NCBI GenBank assembly: GCA_002205965.3
Contig: NADL03000451.1
Location: 2,852,001 to 2,916,000, forward strand
DNA from: Kappaphycus alvarezii
Lineage: Eukaryota; Rhodophyta; Florideophyceae; Gigartinales; Solieriaceae
Direction: 5' to 3'
DNA: 64,000 nt
Below, one piece after another: positions 31,903 through 42,377 of the stretch. The notes beneath the pieces are model-generated. The model made no database searches, was not told where the DNA came from, and saw only the letters and a program-made list of their open reading frames with translations. Made by a program: the position numbers and the translations under genes. Each line of letters opens with the position of its first letter. Position 1 is the stretch's first letter.

Positions 31903-32000
31903 ATATGAGACAAATGCAAACTACTGAATCCTTCTCCTGGCATGTAATTAAATAAGCAAATGGTAATAAATGATTCTGTGAAATATTACGTGTCTCGACA
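31903..32000 (-). repeat. Copia 1 right LTR, part 2
   Basis: Continues ATGAGACAAATGCAAACT as in the left LTR and ends TGTCTCGACA. Confidence 0.75.
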
Positions 32001-32368
32001 ATGTGCTTCTTCAGGGTGGCAAAGGTGATCTCGGACTAGTTTTCATACATACCGTGCTGTACAGTAAGTGCTACCGGGAAATGAAGATTTCCCGACAGAT
32101 TTTGAAAGGCTAAGACACATGTAGCTGTTTTGACTGTGCTGATTGGCTCTCCTTTGGCGCCCTCTGTTTCAAGTTTTCAATTTTCCTCGCTTCAAAAGTA
32201 CAGAAAACTGGGCGCCTAGAGACTTCTTGGCATTAAAAAACTTGAAAGAGAATACTGAAAACCTATCTTGAAGACATCCATACTGCATCCATGGCGGTTT
32301 ACTTGTTAATTTAGGTTTTGAAACAAATGTTCAATCCACCACTATACTGTTGAAGATTTCTAAGGGCC
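32001..32368. other. Spacer between the two Copia elements
   Basis: No frame or repeat recognised beyond short ACTGTA motifs near 32050-32065. Confidence 0.3.
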
Positions 32369-32840
32369 TTAGAGGGGTGAGATTACTGTAAGAGACGGCG
32401 AGAGGCTCTAAGATCGACCGGCTGAGTAGGTGGTCAATATGTGCGATCTAGCAACGTTAAACGGCACAGGAAGCCAGCTGCCTCCTCTCCTCAGGGTAGG
32501 CGCGTGTACTCTGACTTTTATAGACTATTGATCTGCCTCAGACATGGCCTCCATGTCCTCCTCGAGTGCTCTCTGCAGTCGACAGTTGATGTGCTTTGGA
32601 ACATAGGCTAACCTATTTTTCAATCATTAAAGCACCCCAATTTCCCCCTCGACAGAATCTAGTCTATTATATACATATACAGTGCATTAAATAGGAATGC
32701 AAAGCTGTGAACATCATCTTGCATTCACCTGCGTCCGAGATGCTTCCTCCCCATCGCGATACGAACAAATGCAAACTTCGAGAGCTCATGCCCTTCATAT
32801 ACACGCGGAATATCTCTCCAGCATTGACAGATATATAATC
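32369..32840 (-). repeat. Copia 2 LTR, left copy
   Basis: Starts TTAGAGGGGTGAGATTACTG and runs to about CATTGACAGATATATAA. Relative to the right copy it has extra TATATACATA bases near 32670. Confidence 0.85.
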
Positions 32841-32910
32841 GAATAAAAAAAGCCCCCAGCCGTAACAAAACGTCTTGGGGCTAACGACTCCATCGGAAAT
32901 CCTGTCGTCA

Positions 32911-34500
32911 TCACCAATAATCCTTGTCAATGACTTTGCCTCTTTTCATCGCGACATCCAGTATTACCGACATACAGATCCGGTTGAGTGGCTCCCACAT
33001 ATTCGTATTGCCCTTAGCTAATGCGTCGGGTACGTTCTCTGTTCCAGGTATCCATCTGATTGCGTTCGTTTCTTTGCTTCCGAAGTATTTCCTAATCCTT
33101 TGCACTGTATGTCTCAATCTATACTCCTTACACTCATGCAAAGTTGTAATTGTATCCCACGGTGCTCCACTATCGACATTTAACTCATGCTCGAGCGGGC
33201 TGTCTGGGAATTGGGTATTCACACCAAACTTTAAGTAGAATATCCTGCCATCGGAGGACGTTGCGGCGAGGATCTCTGCTCCGTTTGACGAACGACTCTC
33301 GTTTTACTGCTTATGTGAACTCCAATCTATCAGATAAAAGAAATAATCCTGTGACCTCCATTTTCTACATAATATACCAATCAACATCCATGTTTGGCCG
33401 TAATCTCTCCCGTGTGGATGTGCAGCGTCGGATAGAGTGCATAGCACCACGTCGTTCATTCTCTTAACATTATGAAAATGGATAGAAGGGTACAGCTTCT
33501 GCAGGTCGCCTACCATCTTATTTGCCTCAACAAGATCTCCCACAGCGAGACTTCCTAGGCTCTACTGCATCAGATATACCACCAGTGATGCTTGAGGGAG
33601 TACTCCGTTTCCCAAGTACAATAAATTACCCGCTAAGCTCCGATACCTGAGTGTCTCATCCGCTGTAGCTAGTGCGGACAAGATCTTTTTCGGGTCCTAG
33701 TCATCTGGATGGTGTTTACCCTCTTCCAGTAAGTATCCATCATGTTCCTTATACTTCCGTCTTCAAAATGTGTAATTTAGCATCCTTCGAATCCATACTT
33801 CGGTCCATCTACTATCTTACCAATTATGAATCTCTTACCAAGATCGGCCATGAACTCGTCGATATCATCCATTTTGCCCGCGACTAGAAATGACTCACTT
33901 AGCTATGCAACTAACAATGTTATGGAACCCTTAATGTTCCTTTTGACGAGGAGCTGGCTGATACCGAACACCCTCATCAATCCGCCTTTGGTCAAGATCC
34001 AATCTTCGACTGTTTGCATCCACTGTTTTCCAGCTTCCACGATCCCATATGGGAGTTTGGTGAGCTTCCACAACGTACCATTACGATAATTTACATTTGT
34101 CGACCATTCCCTGGGCGGTCGTACGTATATGTCCCTCTTGGTTGGACCACTATGGAGGTCTGCACCTTTGATACCTGCAGTCTTTATCTTGAATCACAAT
34201 AACGTTACCAGGCTTAACAGGAGTCTTACTACAGACAGCTGGGGGTTAGAAGAGTCCTTCCGTATATTTTCTTTATCGTCGTCTTCATTGCAGTGCGGTA
34301 ATATCCTTGCTTTCAGCTTTCGAGCACCTGTTCTTCGGTTTTCACTTTTCAATCTATATACCGCATGTGAGTTGATGACAATCGCATCTGCTGGCACAGT
34401 ATCCTCTTCGACCTCGGTGTACGCATCAGCAAAGTTGCTAGAGTGCTCACTCTCTAATGATTCATCGAGGATCCAGGAAGGGGCAAATTGAAGCTTTGTC
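32911..34500 (-). pseudogene. Copia 2 reverse transcriptase and RNase H
   Basis: RT (34.0-33.7 kb) reads LWKLTKLPYGIVEAGKQW, then GISQLLVKRN and LLVAK at the catalytic strand, where the Asp pair appears replaced or mutated. RNase H shows LSDAAHPHGRDYGQT and DWSSHKQ (33304-33543) and the C-terminal block TTLHECKEYRLRHTVQRIRK, IRWIPGTENVPDALAKGN (32911-33222). The order is correct for copia. Confidence 0.8.
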
Positions 34501-35057
34501 CTTGATACTTATTGTGAGCCGACCTGCTCAAACATTTCGTCAAATATGCGTGATTTCTCTGATTCTAACATTGCGTCGTCTGGTGAGGGTCCTCCAACTT
34601 TATCAGCTGGCCTGTCTATGTCCATTTCAACCCTTTTTCACGTTTCATCATCCTTATCCTCCGTGTCCATTTGGGACTCAGCGATGCACAAGTCCCCATC
34701 TCCGAGAGCTGCATACATGTGGGCTGGTCGAACAACTTCAGTGATTCCTGCGTCAATCATGGAGCATGAATCCTCTCTCGGTATTGATGCTGATGTGAGC
34801 GAGTTGATTGGGGGTGTTCTACGCTCTGTGCTACGGCATCATAGTCCCCCTCCCCATCCGCCGATCCGTCGGGCTCATCCCCTAGGGAGCAGCTCACCAA
34901 TTCTCTGGTTAGCGGGGATCCCGGGGCGAATCGGCAATCTTCGTAGGCTGGTTTCATCGGTACACCACTAACAAGTTTACCATCTATCAATCTCTTGGCT
35001 TCGAGGTGGTGCTGCAGGGCCCGGCCGACTACCGCTAAGATCTATTCGTTGCGTTCG

Positions 35058-36046
35058 TTACTTTTTGACGGTTTTTACCATACCCAAATGATATCTCCCG
35101 GTTTGTATGCGAATTGCGAATTGGCTTAAGGTGTTATTTCCATTTGAACTCATCGCGCGCTGCAGTGCCCGTGTAGCGGATTGTTCTAGATGTGCCGACA
35201 ACAGGCCAGGAGGGACAAGAGTAGAGGGAATGCCTAGTATAGTAGGTTGGTATCCCCCTGATAATTGAAAGGAACTCAGAACTCTTGACCCAGAGAAGAA
35301 GTTGAATGGAAAGACTGCCCTGGTGACGATCTGGTGTGGCGTGCAGGATGAAATTTCCAAGTCTATCTTGCGGATAATTTCTTTAACCGTGCGAATTTTG
35401 CGCTCTACTTTGCCCATCTTATTGTGCCTTCGCGCAGACCTCGCTTTGAACACGATGTAGTGAGATAATAACAATGAGCGTAATTTCCCTTTGTTGTATT
35501 AGTCGTCGGCGGATAGAGATCCGGAAGCGCCATGTCCCATCAACCAGTGTGATTCAAGTGCTGTGTATATAGTGTCGGCGCTCCGGTTCCCTGTAATGAG
35601 CCCTTCTGTAAACCCTGTACGACGTCTGTAATTATTAAAATGATGCGCTTCTCGTTGCGGATTACTTCGAATACAACGTCTATCTGTAATTCGATACTAA
35701 GGCAATCGTTGACGTGTGAGAGCGATAAATTCTTAGACGACACGGGGTATCCCGTCCGGGCGCAGATGGAGCATGCGGAGCTCACTTCACCAATAGATTT
35801 CTCAGCACGCTCAGTCAGAATAACGGCTTGTTAGCATATCGTCTTAGCATGATCCGGCGAAGCATGAGTGACGCGGTGGATTCTCTCTGCAAACACTTCT
35901 GGCTTCCGCGTGGATGTCCCCATCAGATTCGCGGACAAAAGCGCGGTGATAAACTTTTCGAAGGTGTGTATTATCTCTACCCTAGGCCGGGGACCTTGCG
36001 GATCTTCCAGGTCAGTGGCAACGTATATGTCAAACATTCCCGTCAA
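35058..36046 (-). pseudogene. Copia 2 integrase
   Basis: Pre-integrase: HRVTHASPDHAK (35831-36046), then ACSICARTGYPVSSKNLSLS and a core strand RIILIITDVV (35540-35785). Core C-terminal part: ARRHNKMGKVERKIRTVKEI, with the catalytic Glu in KVERK, then GIPSTLVPPGLLSAHLEQSA (35058-35474). Frames change between the blocks. Confidence 0.8.
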
Positions 36047-36559
36047 TTAGTCCGTAGGTCGCTTGAAAGAGATGGAAGTGTTTTCTGTCATGCAATCTTG
36101 GACACAATATTTACCCACATCCAGTCCTATTATAGCGGATGAATCATTGGGAAGCAACTCAAAAAGAAGACTAAAAGGCTTCTCATTAACATCATAAATA
36201 GTTAGCTCCCATGTTCCTATGATGGGAACAGGGTCTAGGCCCTTCTCACCCCATCTATATAATGGATTCTCCTACGGGGTAAATGTTACCAAGTCGATTT
36301 CGAAAAGGTCACATGGGCGCGCGGCAGTGTTAATTACTGCGGTCGAAACTGGAGAACCGTGGTCGTAAATCGCATTTGAGTCCTTCATCCTCGGATGACG
36401 TAGACGGAGCTAGTTGAGAAAAAAGCATTAAGGCGTCTCTTTTTCGTCAGAGTCTTACTTGTCTCAGCCTTTCTTAACCCGAACAACTCGCTTCGGATGC
36501 CGGTCGCTTTTCCTGGCAGCCTTTCGTTTAAATGCCTTTCGACCCTTCGGGTACGACTT

Positions 36560-37344
36560 CGTGAGTGGACACTCCGGGTATCTTGCCCAGTGAACCACTT
36601 GCCTGCATGCTGCGCATTTTTAAATAAGCTTATAATCGGGAACTTTCCTTGATGAATGTTGCGATCAGCTGATGCAATCTCATAGGGAATTTTATCGGGG
36701 TTCGAGGATCCCCATCCTTTACCAACTTGGCACCATAATTGTTAGCGCGGATATCTAACAATAGTGAATAAGTGTCCTCGAGGATAAAGTGTAGCGTAAC
36801 ATTGTCCTTCAGAGAGTTGGAAACAATCCTGGATATCAACCCGGTGAGATCGGCTTTACTCTTTTCTAGCTCTTCGTTTACAAGGCTTAACGCACAGATG
36901 TGAATGCTTGCATCTTGATTCCTTACCACTTCGTGTAGAGAACTCGTACACTTCTCCCTAATAATGTATAACTCCGCAACCTCATGATCGCTGACCATTC
37001 CGTATTTGGTATTTTCTCTCCCAGGATCGGCAGCCTTGTTTACTAGGATCAACAGTAGGTTGTTATAGTTCGTGTCGGATAGCTCTGATTTTTCAAAAAG
37101 ACTAATGCAATATGCTGTTTCTCCTGGTCCGACTTGTTTATTAGAACAGTTCAGATAGGTTTGAGCGATGCCCTAAACCTGTCCGCGAATTCGGCATAAC
37201 TATCTCCTTTCTTCCTTTTGCAGCTAAAAACTGCTCGTCCTGTGTTAATGAATCGTCTAGCAATATCCGTCGATGAGTCATTACCAACCAGCTCGTGAAT
37301 ATTATCGATGATGTATCGGTGATCTTTGAGGGAGGGTTCTTCAT
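36560..37344 (-). pseudogene. Copia 2 Gag with zinc knuckle
   Basis: A 140-codon frame (36630-37052) is helical and charged (EVAELYIIREKCTSSLHEVV; LKDNVTLHFILEDTYSLLLD). Just past it, in another frame, CAACRQVVHWARYPEC resembles a CCHC knuckle with a longer last spacing, followed by Lys/Arg-rich residues. Upstream pieces at 37141-37344 continue the N-terminal part. Confidence 0.6.
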
Positions 37345-37630
37345 TGACTTCTGATCCGAATGATAGCTTGCCGAGTCTTGATTCTGCGTCGATAAACTTC
37401 TGACAAGATTCTTCTATACTTGCATAGAGTGCGTGTCTGTATCCGTTCGAGATGCCCTTAGCCCTTGTATCATCTCCCTACGCCAATACGCGCACCATGT
37501 GCATCCACATTTTGACGTCGTCTCTATATTTGTGGTTGTATGATTGAGACCAAAGTCTCGGTGCTTCGATAAGCTTGCTAGCAGAGATCTCATGAGCCTC
37601 TGGGCCCATAACTTTATATTTCTGAAGGCA

Positions 37631-38100
37631 TTAGAGGGGTGAGATTACTGTAAGAGACGGCGAGAGGCTCTAAGATCGACCGGCTGAGTAGGGGGTGAAT
37701 ATGTGTGATCTAGCAACGTTAAACGGCACAGGAAGCCAGCTGCCTCCTCTCCTCAGGGTAGGCGCGTGTACTCTGACTTTTATAGACTATTGATCTGCCT
37801 CAGACATGGCCTCCATGTCCTCCTCGAGTGCTCTCTGCAGTCGACAGTTGATGTGCTTTGGAACATAGGCTAACCTATTTTTCAATCATTAAAGCACCCC
37901 AATTTTCCCCTCCACAGAATCTCGTCTATCAGTGCATTAAATAGGAATGCAAAGCTGTGAACATCAGCTTGCATTCACCTGCGTCCGAGATGCTTCCTCC
38001 CCATCGCGATACGAACAAATGCAAATTTCGAGAACTCATGCTCTTCATTTACACGCGGATTATCTGTCCAGCATTGACAGATATATATGCTAATAAACAA
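37631..38100 (-). repeat. Copia 2 LTR, right copy
   Basis: Same sequence family as 32369-32840. It ends next to a GTACAGTACAG minisatellite. Confidence 0.85.
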
Positions 38101-38106
38101 CAACTG

Positions 38107-38300
38107 TATAGTACAGTACAGTACAGTACAGTACAGTGCATCCCGCAGTACAGTATACAGTGCATCCCGCAGTACATCCCGCAGTACAGTATACAGTGCA
38201 TCCCGCAGTACAGTGTACAGTACATCCAGCAGTACAGTACTGTGCTCTCCAGCATTGCACCGTTCTGTTCGATGCTTTGTACTACTGTACAGCACATTGT
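38107..38300. repeat. ACAGT pentamer run and CATCCCGCAGTACAG minisatellite
   Basis: A pure ACAGT run starts at about 38111, followed by repeats of a unit containing GTGCATCCCGCAGTACAGTA at about 38136-38230. Frames through it (CILYCGMHC-like) are artefacts of the repeat. It lies in the spacer between Copia 2 and the LRR gene. Confidence 0.85.
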
Positions 38301-38737
38301 ACAGTTCCTTTCTGTAAAGGGCTGCAGTGTTTGCCCCATTTGCCACTGTAAGAGGTGTATTGCCTGTTTTGATTTGAGGCGGGAAATACGCACTATCCGT
38401 GAGTAGAGCACGATTACCATGCTCAAATTGCCAGACAAACGTTTAAAATTTCTGATGCCAACACACCAGCGTAAAACAAGGAAGCGCTCAACGATATCCC
38501 TGCATTCCCAGGCGGGAATCTTTCCGAATCGGATTTCACGAATAACTACTGCCAGAACGCCTCACTCGCTTCCGTCTTTTCAACAGCAAAGCTGTCTGCA
38601 ACGCAGCAAAAAGCAAACTCGTAGACTCGCTTCCTTGCACCTCACGCAACTCGACGGGTCTGTGAACACAGCCCTCCAATCAAGCTATCAGTTACTCAAC
38701 CATCACATTGGCTTCCCTTACCCTCCACCTCCACCCC

Positions 38738-40785
38738 ATGTCATCCACTTCCACAAGCCCCGAATTTTCCCTCACCGAGCCGACGCCCCTCACCTTCCGT
38801 CTCCAACCCGATGGTCGCGAAGTCCTCACTCGCAAACGTGCCCGCGAGCTCCTCGCACCTCTCTCTACAGCGCCCTTTACATCGATCTCACTTGGCGGGT
38901 GTGCCCTTGGTGATGCAGCCGCTGGTGTTGCAGGCCCGGCGCTTGTCGCCCTCGCCAACAAACAATGTGTCCGCTCTGTCATCTTGTCCGATTGCATCGC
39001 CTCTCTGCCACAGGATGAGGCCTTGCGCTCATTATCTGCATTGGCCACCTCTATTGGAATTTGGAAGGGTTTGCAGTCAGTTGATTTGAGCTACAACGCT
39101 CTTGGATCTCGTGGAGTCGTGGCCTGTGCCCCCTTGTTACAGGGTCAACGCAATTTGCGTGAACTACATCTCATCGAAAGTGGCCTGGCTGCCGAAAGCG
39201 CTCGCTTGCTGCAGCGCTATCTTTGTCCTAGTCCGTCCACCCAATTACGCGTCCTTCAGGTTCACGCGAATCGACTGGAATCCCAAGGCGTCACATATCT
39301 CGCTTTGGTGGTTGAAAAATCCCCCCATTTGGAACGTTTGCGTATGTCGTCGCTGGGGCTAGCTCATCTGGATTAGCAACACTTGTCAAGGCGTTACAAG
39401 GGAAGACACTGTTGCGAGATCTGGACCTGTCAGACAACTTTTTAGACGCACCTGTCGCCGCAGCTCTCGCCGCTGTGTTGGTCACTTTACCATCCCTAGA
39501 AAGACTTTTGGTGCGCGATCTTGCCATGGGGGACGATGCCGTGAAATCCTTGCTCGGTCCGCTCGTGGTGGCTGATCCCGCCCCGCCCTTGGAAGAACTG
39601 GCTTTGGCGGGCAATGAGTTGACAAGCGAGGCGGCAGGCGTGCTTGGAGAGACGTTTTTGGCCTTCCAGAAAACACTGCATGTGTTGGAGTTGAGTCGCA
39701 ATGAGTTGGGAGGGGCTGGGGCGGAAACTTTAGCGGAGGCGTTGGCTGCACGGAAGGACTCAAAAGAGCCAACTGTGTTCACTCATTTACTGTTGGCCGA
39801 GAATAGCATCGGGGCATTATCCTTGGTACGTCTAGCGGTCCGACTTGTGTCATTTCCAGGGCTCGAATGCATAGATTTTAGTGGTAACATTCTGCTTCCA
39901 GATGTTGCCGATCATTTGGAGACGGCACTGGGTTCCAGCGTGGTTCTTTATGACGGGACAGGCCCAGAGATCGGGGATGGTGACATGGATGACACCAAGT
40001 CGGCTGAGCCAGCAGATGGGGACACGGAGTCCGAGTTGCAAGAGGCACTGCAAGAACTGGCCAATGCCCCAAGTGCGATGAAGCTGGAAAGTGTGCCGGC
40101 GCCAAGGGTTGCAGGACCAACACCCTCATCCTCGCAGTCGACGGTTTCTATGCTGCGTTCCTTTTTCTCACGAGGATCAGAAGATTCGAAACGCGAGAAT
40201 ACGGCAGCAGGTCCATCGCAGAACATCGAAGCTGCAGTAGAGGTAGCACCAATCGCCGGCAACCGCCCTATCACTGAAGATGAAAGTGGTTTCATCCCAG
40301 ACAGTCCAGACAATGGTGCGCCCGCACCGGCGACTACAGCTCCTGGAAGTGGGCAGATACGAGCGGTTTCTGTGTCTACTACTGAAAGCCGTCAGTCACA
40401 ACAGCTGTCGCCGTTTACGCCGCGGAATGGATCAAATACAACAAATAATGATGTGTATCAGTCGGCAGTAAAGCTTAAAGAGTCGATGGCATCGCTTAAC
40501 AAGGAAGTAGAAAACGTCGCAGGAGAGCTACAAATACCAATGTCGTCGCCGTCAATGGTGAGAAGCGCAGTGATGATGAATCGCAGTGTAAGGGAACAAG
40601 AGGTGGTTGGAAATATCAATGACTATCTGCTGGTGGGTGAAACGGGGCGGACTCGGAAGCAATCGACAGCAGGGACGATTGTGGATGTGCTTGGAGGGTT
40701 CTTGGTGGCGTTTTTTGTTGTAATGCTTGTGTTGGCGATTGCTCAGTCTCAAGAGGAATCGACGTTTTCCTATCAACTCGTTTAG
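38738..40785 (+). CDS. RanGAP-like leucine-rich-repeat protein with C-terminal membrane anchor (one frame break)
   Basis: About 680 residues if the frame break is bridged. From ATG 38738 the first frame carries ribonuclease-inhibitor-type LRRs (LQSVDLSYNALGSRGVVACA; LRELHLIESGLAAESARLL) to a stop at 39376. The second frame, open from before 39361, continues with LLRDLDLSDNFLDAPVAAAL, LEELALAGNELTSEAAGVL and LHVLELSRNELGGAGAETL. The break fits one G missing in the run 39355-39358. After the LRRs come an acidic stretch, a Ser/Pro/Thr-rich linker, a short helical segment (VKLKESMASLNKEVENVAGE) and a hydrophobic tail near 40680-40740 (GGFLVAFFVVMLVLAI), suggesting tail anchoring. LRR type and acidic follow-on fit Ran GTPase-activating protein; a generic NLRC3-like LRR protein is the alternative. 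The neighbour on the right is convergent. Confidence 0.72.
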
Positions 40786-41037
40786 TTGCCCTTGCGTTTT
40801 TCACTGATTGAGTCAAATGTAAATGCCAATGGACACGATAAGCGCCTCTCTCGCGCAAATGCCCCTCACAACACAAGCAGTGATACACAAGCAAAAAAAA
40901 TAATGACACCGGTAATGGGCCTCCGTGTTGCACCTAACGCCAACTCGGGTAGACAGCAAACCTCGGCTAAATCTACATATGACAATAAAAGATGGATGCC
41001 CCGAGCGCAACAAAGCCTTACGATAACCGCACTGCGT

Positions 41038-41855
41038 TCACAGATCAGCCTCCCTATCGTCATTGGTATTCTTCCTTGTACGGGAGACCAAAGCGCCATT
41101 ATCTGCCAAAGAGACACGCTGATAGCCACCGGGGACCATGGCAGCGATAGCTCGAAAATCGGGATGTACGTCCTCTCGAGGAGAATCTTGGTCGGAGGGG
41201 ACGTTACCGGAGACGCGACGACGCCAGAAACTGGCGCATGAGAGAAGGACGCAGCCGATGACCGGGAAGGTGCCTGGGGCGACTAGAATGAAGACAAAGA
41301 GCCATTCGATGAACTCGACGATGCCGCCTTGGAGGAAGCGGTTGTCTCCCCGACGGGCATGGGCTAGCATGTCGGTTGGAGACATGTTTGCTTCGGCTTC
41401 ATCTGCATGTGGGGCTTGGTCGTCTTGGGTGGTCGGGAGTGGGTGTTTGCCGGAGGGGGGACGGGATGCGGCGGTTTTCGGGGTGGTAGTGGTGGTGGTG
41501 GTGTTGGAGGATTTGGAGGCGGGCTTGTTGGTTTTGGGGGAGGTGGTGTTGGAGAGGTTTTGTTGGACTTGTTTGGTGGGCGTGGTTGTTTCTTCCTGAG
41601 AGGGGAGAATGTTTGCCGACGAGGGTGACTTGTTTTGCGGCGGGGTGGATGCGGGCTTGGCGGAGTGCTTGATGTTGGCTTGAGCTCTTGAGAGTGTTGC
41701 GTTGAGGAAGAGTGAGGGGTGTGGGGGGGATTGAGAACGCGGAGGGTGAAGTGGTACGGCGTGGGTGATGGGGATGGGAGGATAAGGATGGGGAGGAGAT
41801 GGAGAAAGAGTAGGAGGGATGCTGAGTAGGAGGGGTGGCGGCGGGTTTGGGTCAT
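41038..41855 (-). CDS. Single-pass membrane protein with Thr/Pro-rich lumenal region (one frame break)
   Basis: Starts at the ATG of MTQTRRHPSYSA, followed by a hydrophobic stretch (LLLFLHLLPILIL) that looks like a signal peptide. The frame shifts at a run of seven Cs (Gs on plus, 41723-41729). The continuation is a Ser/Thr/Pro/Lys-rich stretch with a poly-Thr tract, then GDNRFLQGGIVEFIEW, a membrane segment (LFVFILVAPGTFPVIGCVLL) and a short basic/acidic tail ending at 41038. The family is not recognised. The topology suggests a type I protein of the secretory route. It is convergent with the LRR gene and codirectional with the methyltransferase gene. Confidence 0.65.
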
Positions 41856-42124
41856 CGTGAGACTCGCGAGCAGGGAAGAAAAAAGGGTGTAGGAGGGGCG
41901 AGTGGCCGCCTCATAGGCTTGGGAGTGCGAATGCGATGGGGCGTGAGTCAGCACGGAAAGATTGGCGCGGAGGATAGGGTTGGCTGTGAATGGAAGCTTT
42001 GGTAGGGTTTGCAGAGTTGTTGCGGGTTGGTGCAGAAGTGGGTATGGACGATGACAAGCAACATTTAGATGGGGTGTAAAGCTTGGGGCGGGTAGGAAAT
42101 CACGTTCAAACTGCATGGTTGTGC

Positions 42125-42225
42125 ACTGTACAGCACTGTACAGCACTGTACAGCTATAGGATTACTGTACCGCACATCACTACTGTACTGTACATAGACA
42201 GTACAGTACTGTACTGTACATATTT
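42125..42225. repeat. Cluster of CACTGTACAG and GTACTGTAC repeats
   Basis: Three tandem GCACTGTACA units (42125-42155) and then a palindromic CAGTACAGTACTGTACTGTA block (about 42199-42220). It lies in the 520-bp spacer between two codirectional minus-strand genes, so it could influence either transcription start or end. Confidence 0.8.
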
Positions 42226-42377
42226 ATTGCACCGCAGCAATACAAAAGTTGCAGCGTCAGATTGTTCAGATTCAAGGTCGGCGTCAAATTTTCTACGACA
42301 AGCGCAAATTCAATCAGCCCTGCCATTTGCCATTTTCATTCAGCACTAAAATAAAGAAAAATAAACATACACAAGAG

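Larger units (their letters stand above)
23512..32000 (-). mobile_element. Copia element 1 (minus strand), split by a nested transposon
   Basis: Similar LTRs lie at 23512-23850 and at 28315-28490 plus 31903-32000, the second being interrupted by the Harbinger-like element. Between them, read right to left, are gag, protease, integrase, RT and RNase H, the Ty1/copia order. The protein motifs place it in the lineage with LQTDD in place of Y-DD. All frames are broken. LTR copies differ by many substitutions and an indel of about 60 bp, so it is much older than the gypsy element. The exact LTR start is approximate and no target duplication was recognised. Confidence 0.8.
32369..38100 (-). mobile_element. 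Copia element 2 (minus strand)
   Basis: Two copies of a roughly 470-bp LTR (about 32369-32840 and 37631-38100) enclose, right to left, gag with a zinc knuckle, integrase, RT and RNase H. The LTR copies are nearly identical apart from an 11-bp indel and scattered changes, so the element is younger than Copia 1. Coding frames carry many stops. The exact ends and target duplication are not resolved. The protein lineage differs from Copia 1 (RT with PYGIVEAG and LLVAK). Confidence 0.85.

Noticed and set aside
38049..38438. Cys/Tyr-rich minus-strand ORF
   Set aside because: It is produced by translation of the ACAGT pentamer minisatellite.
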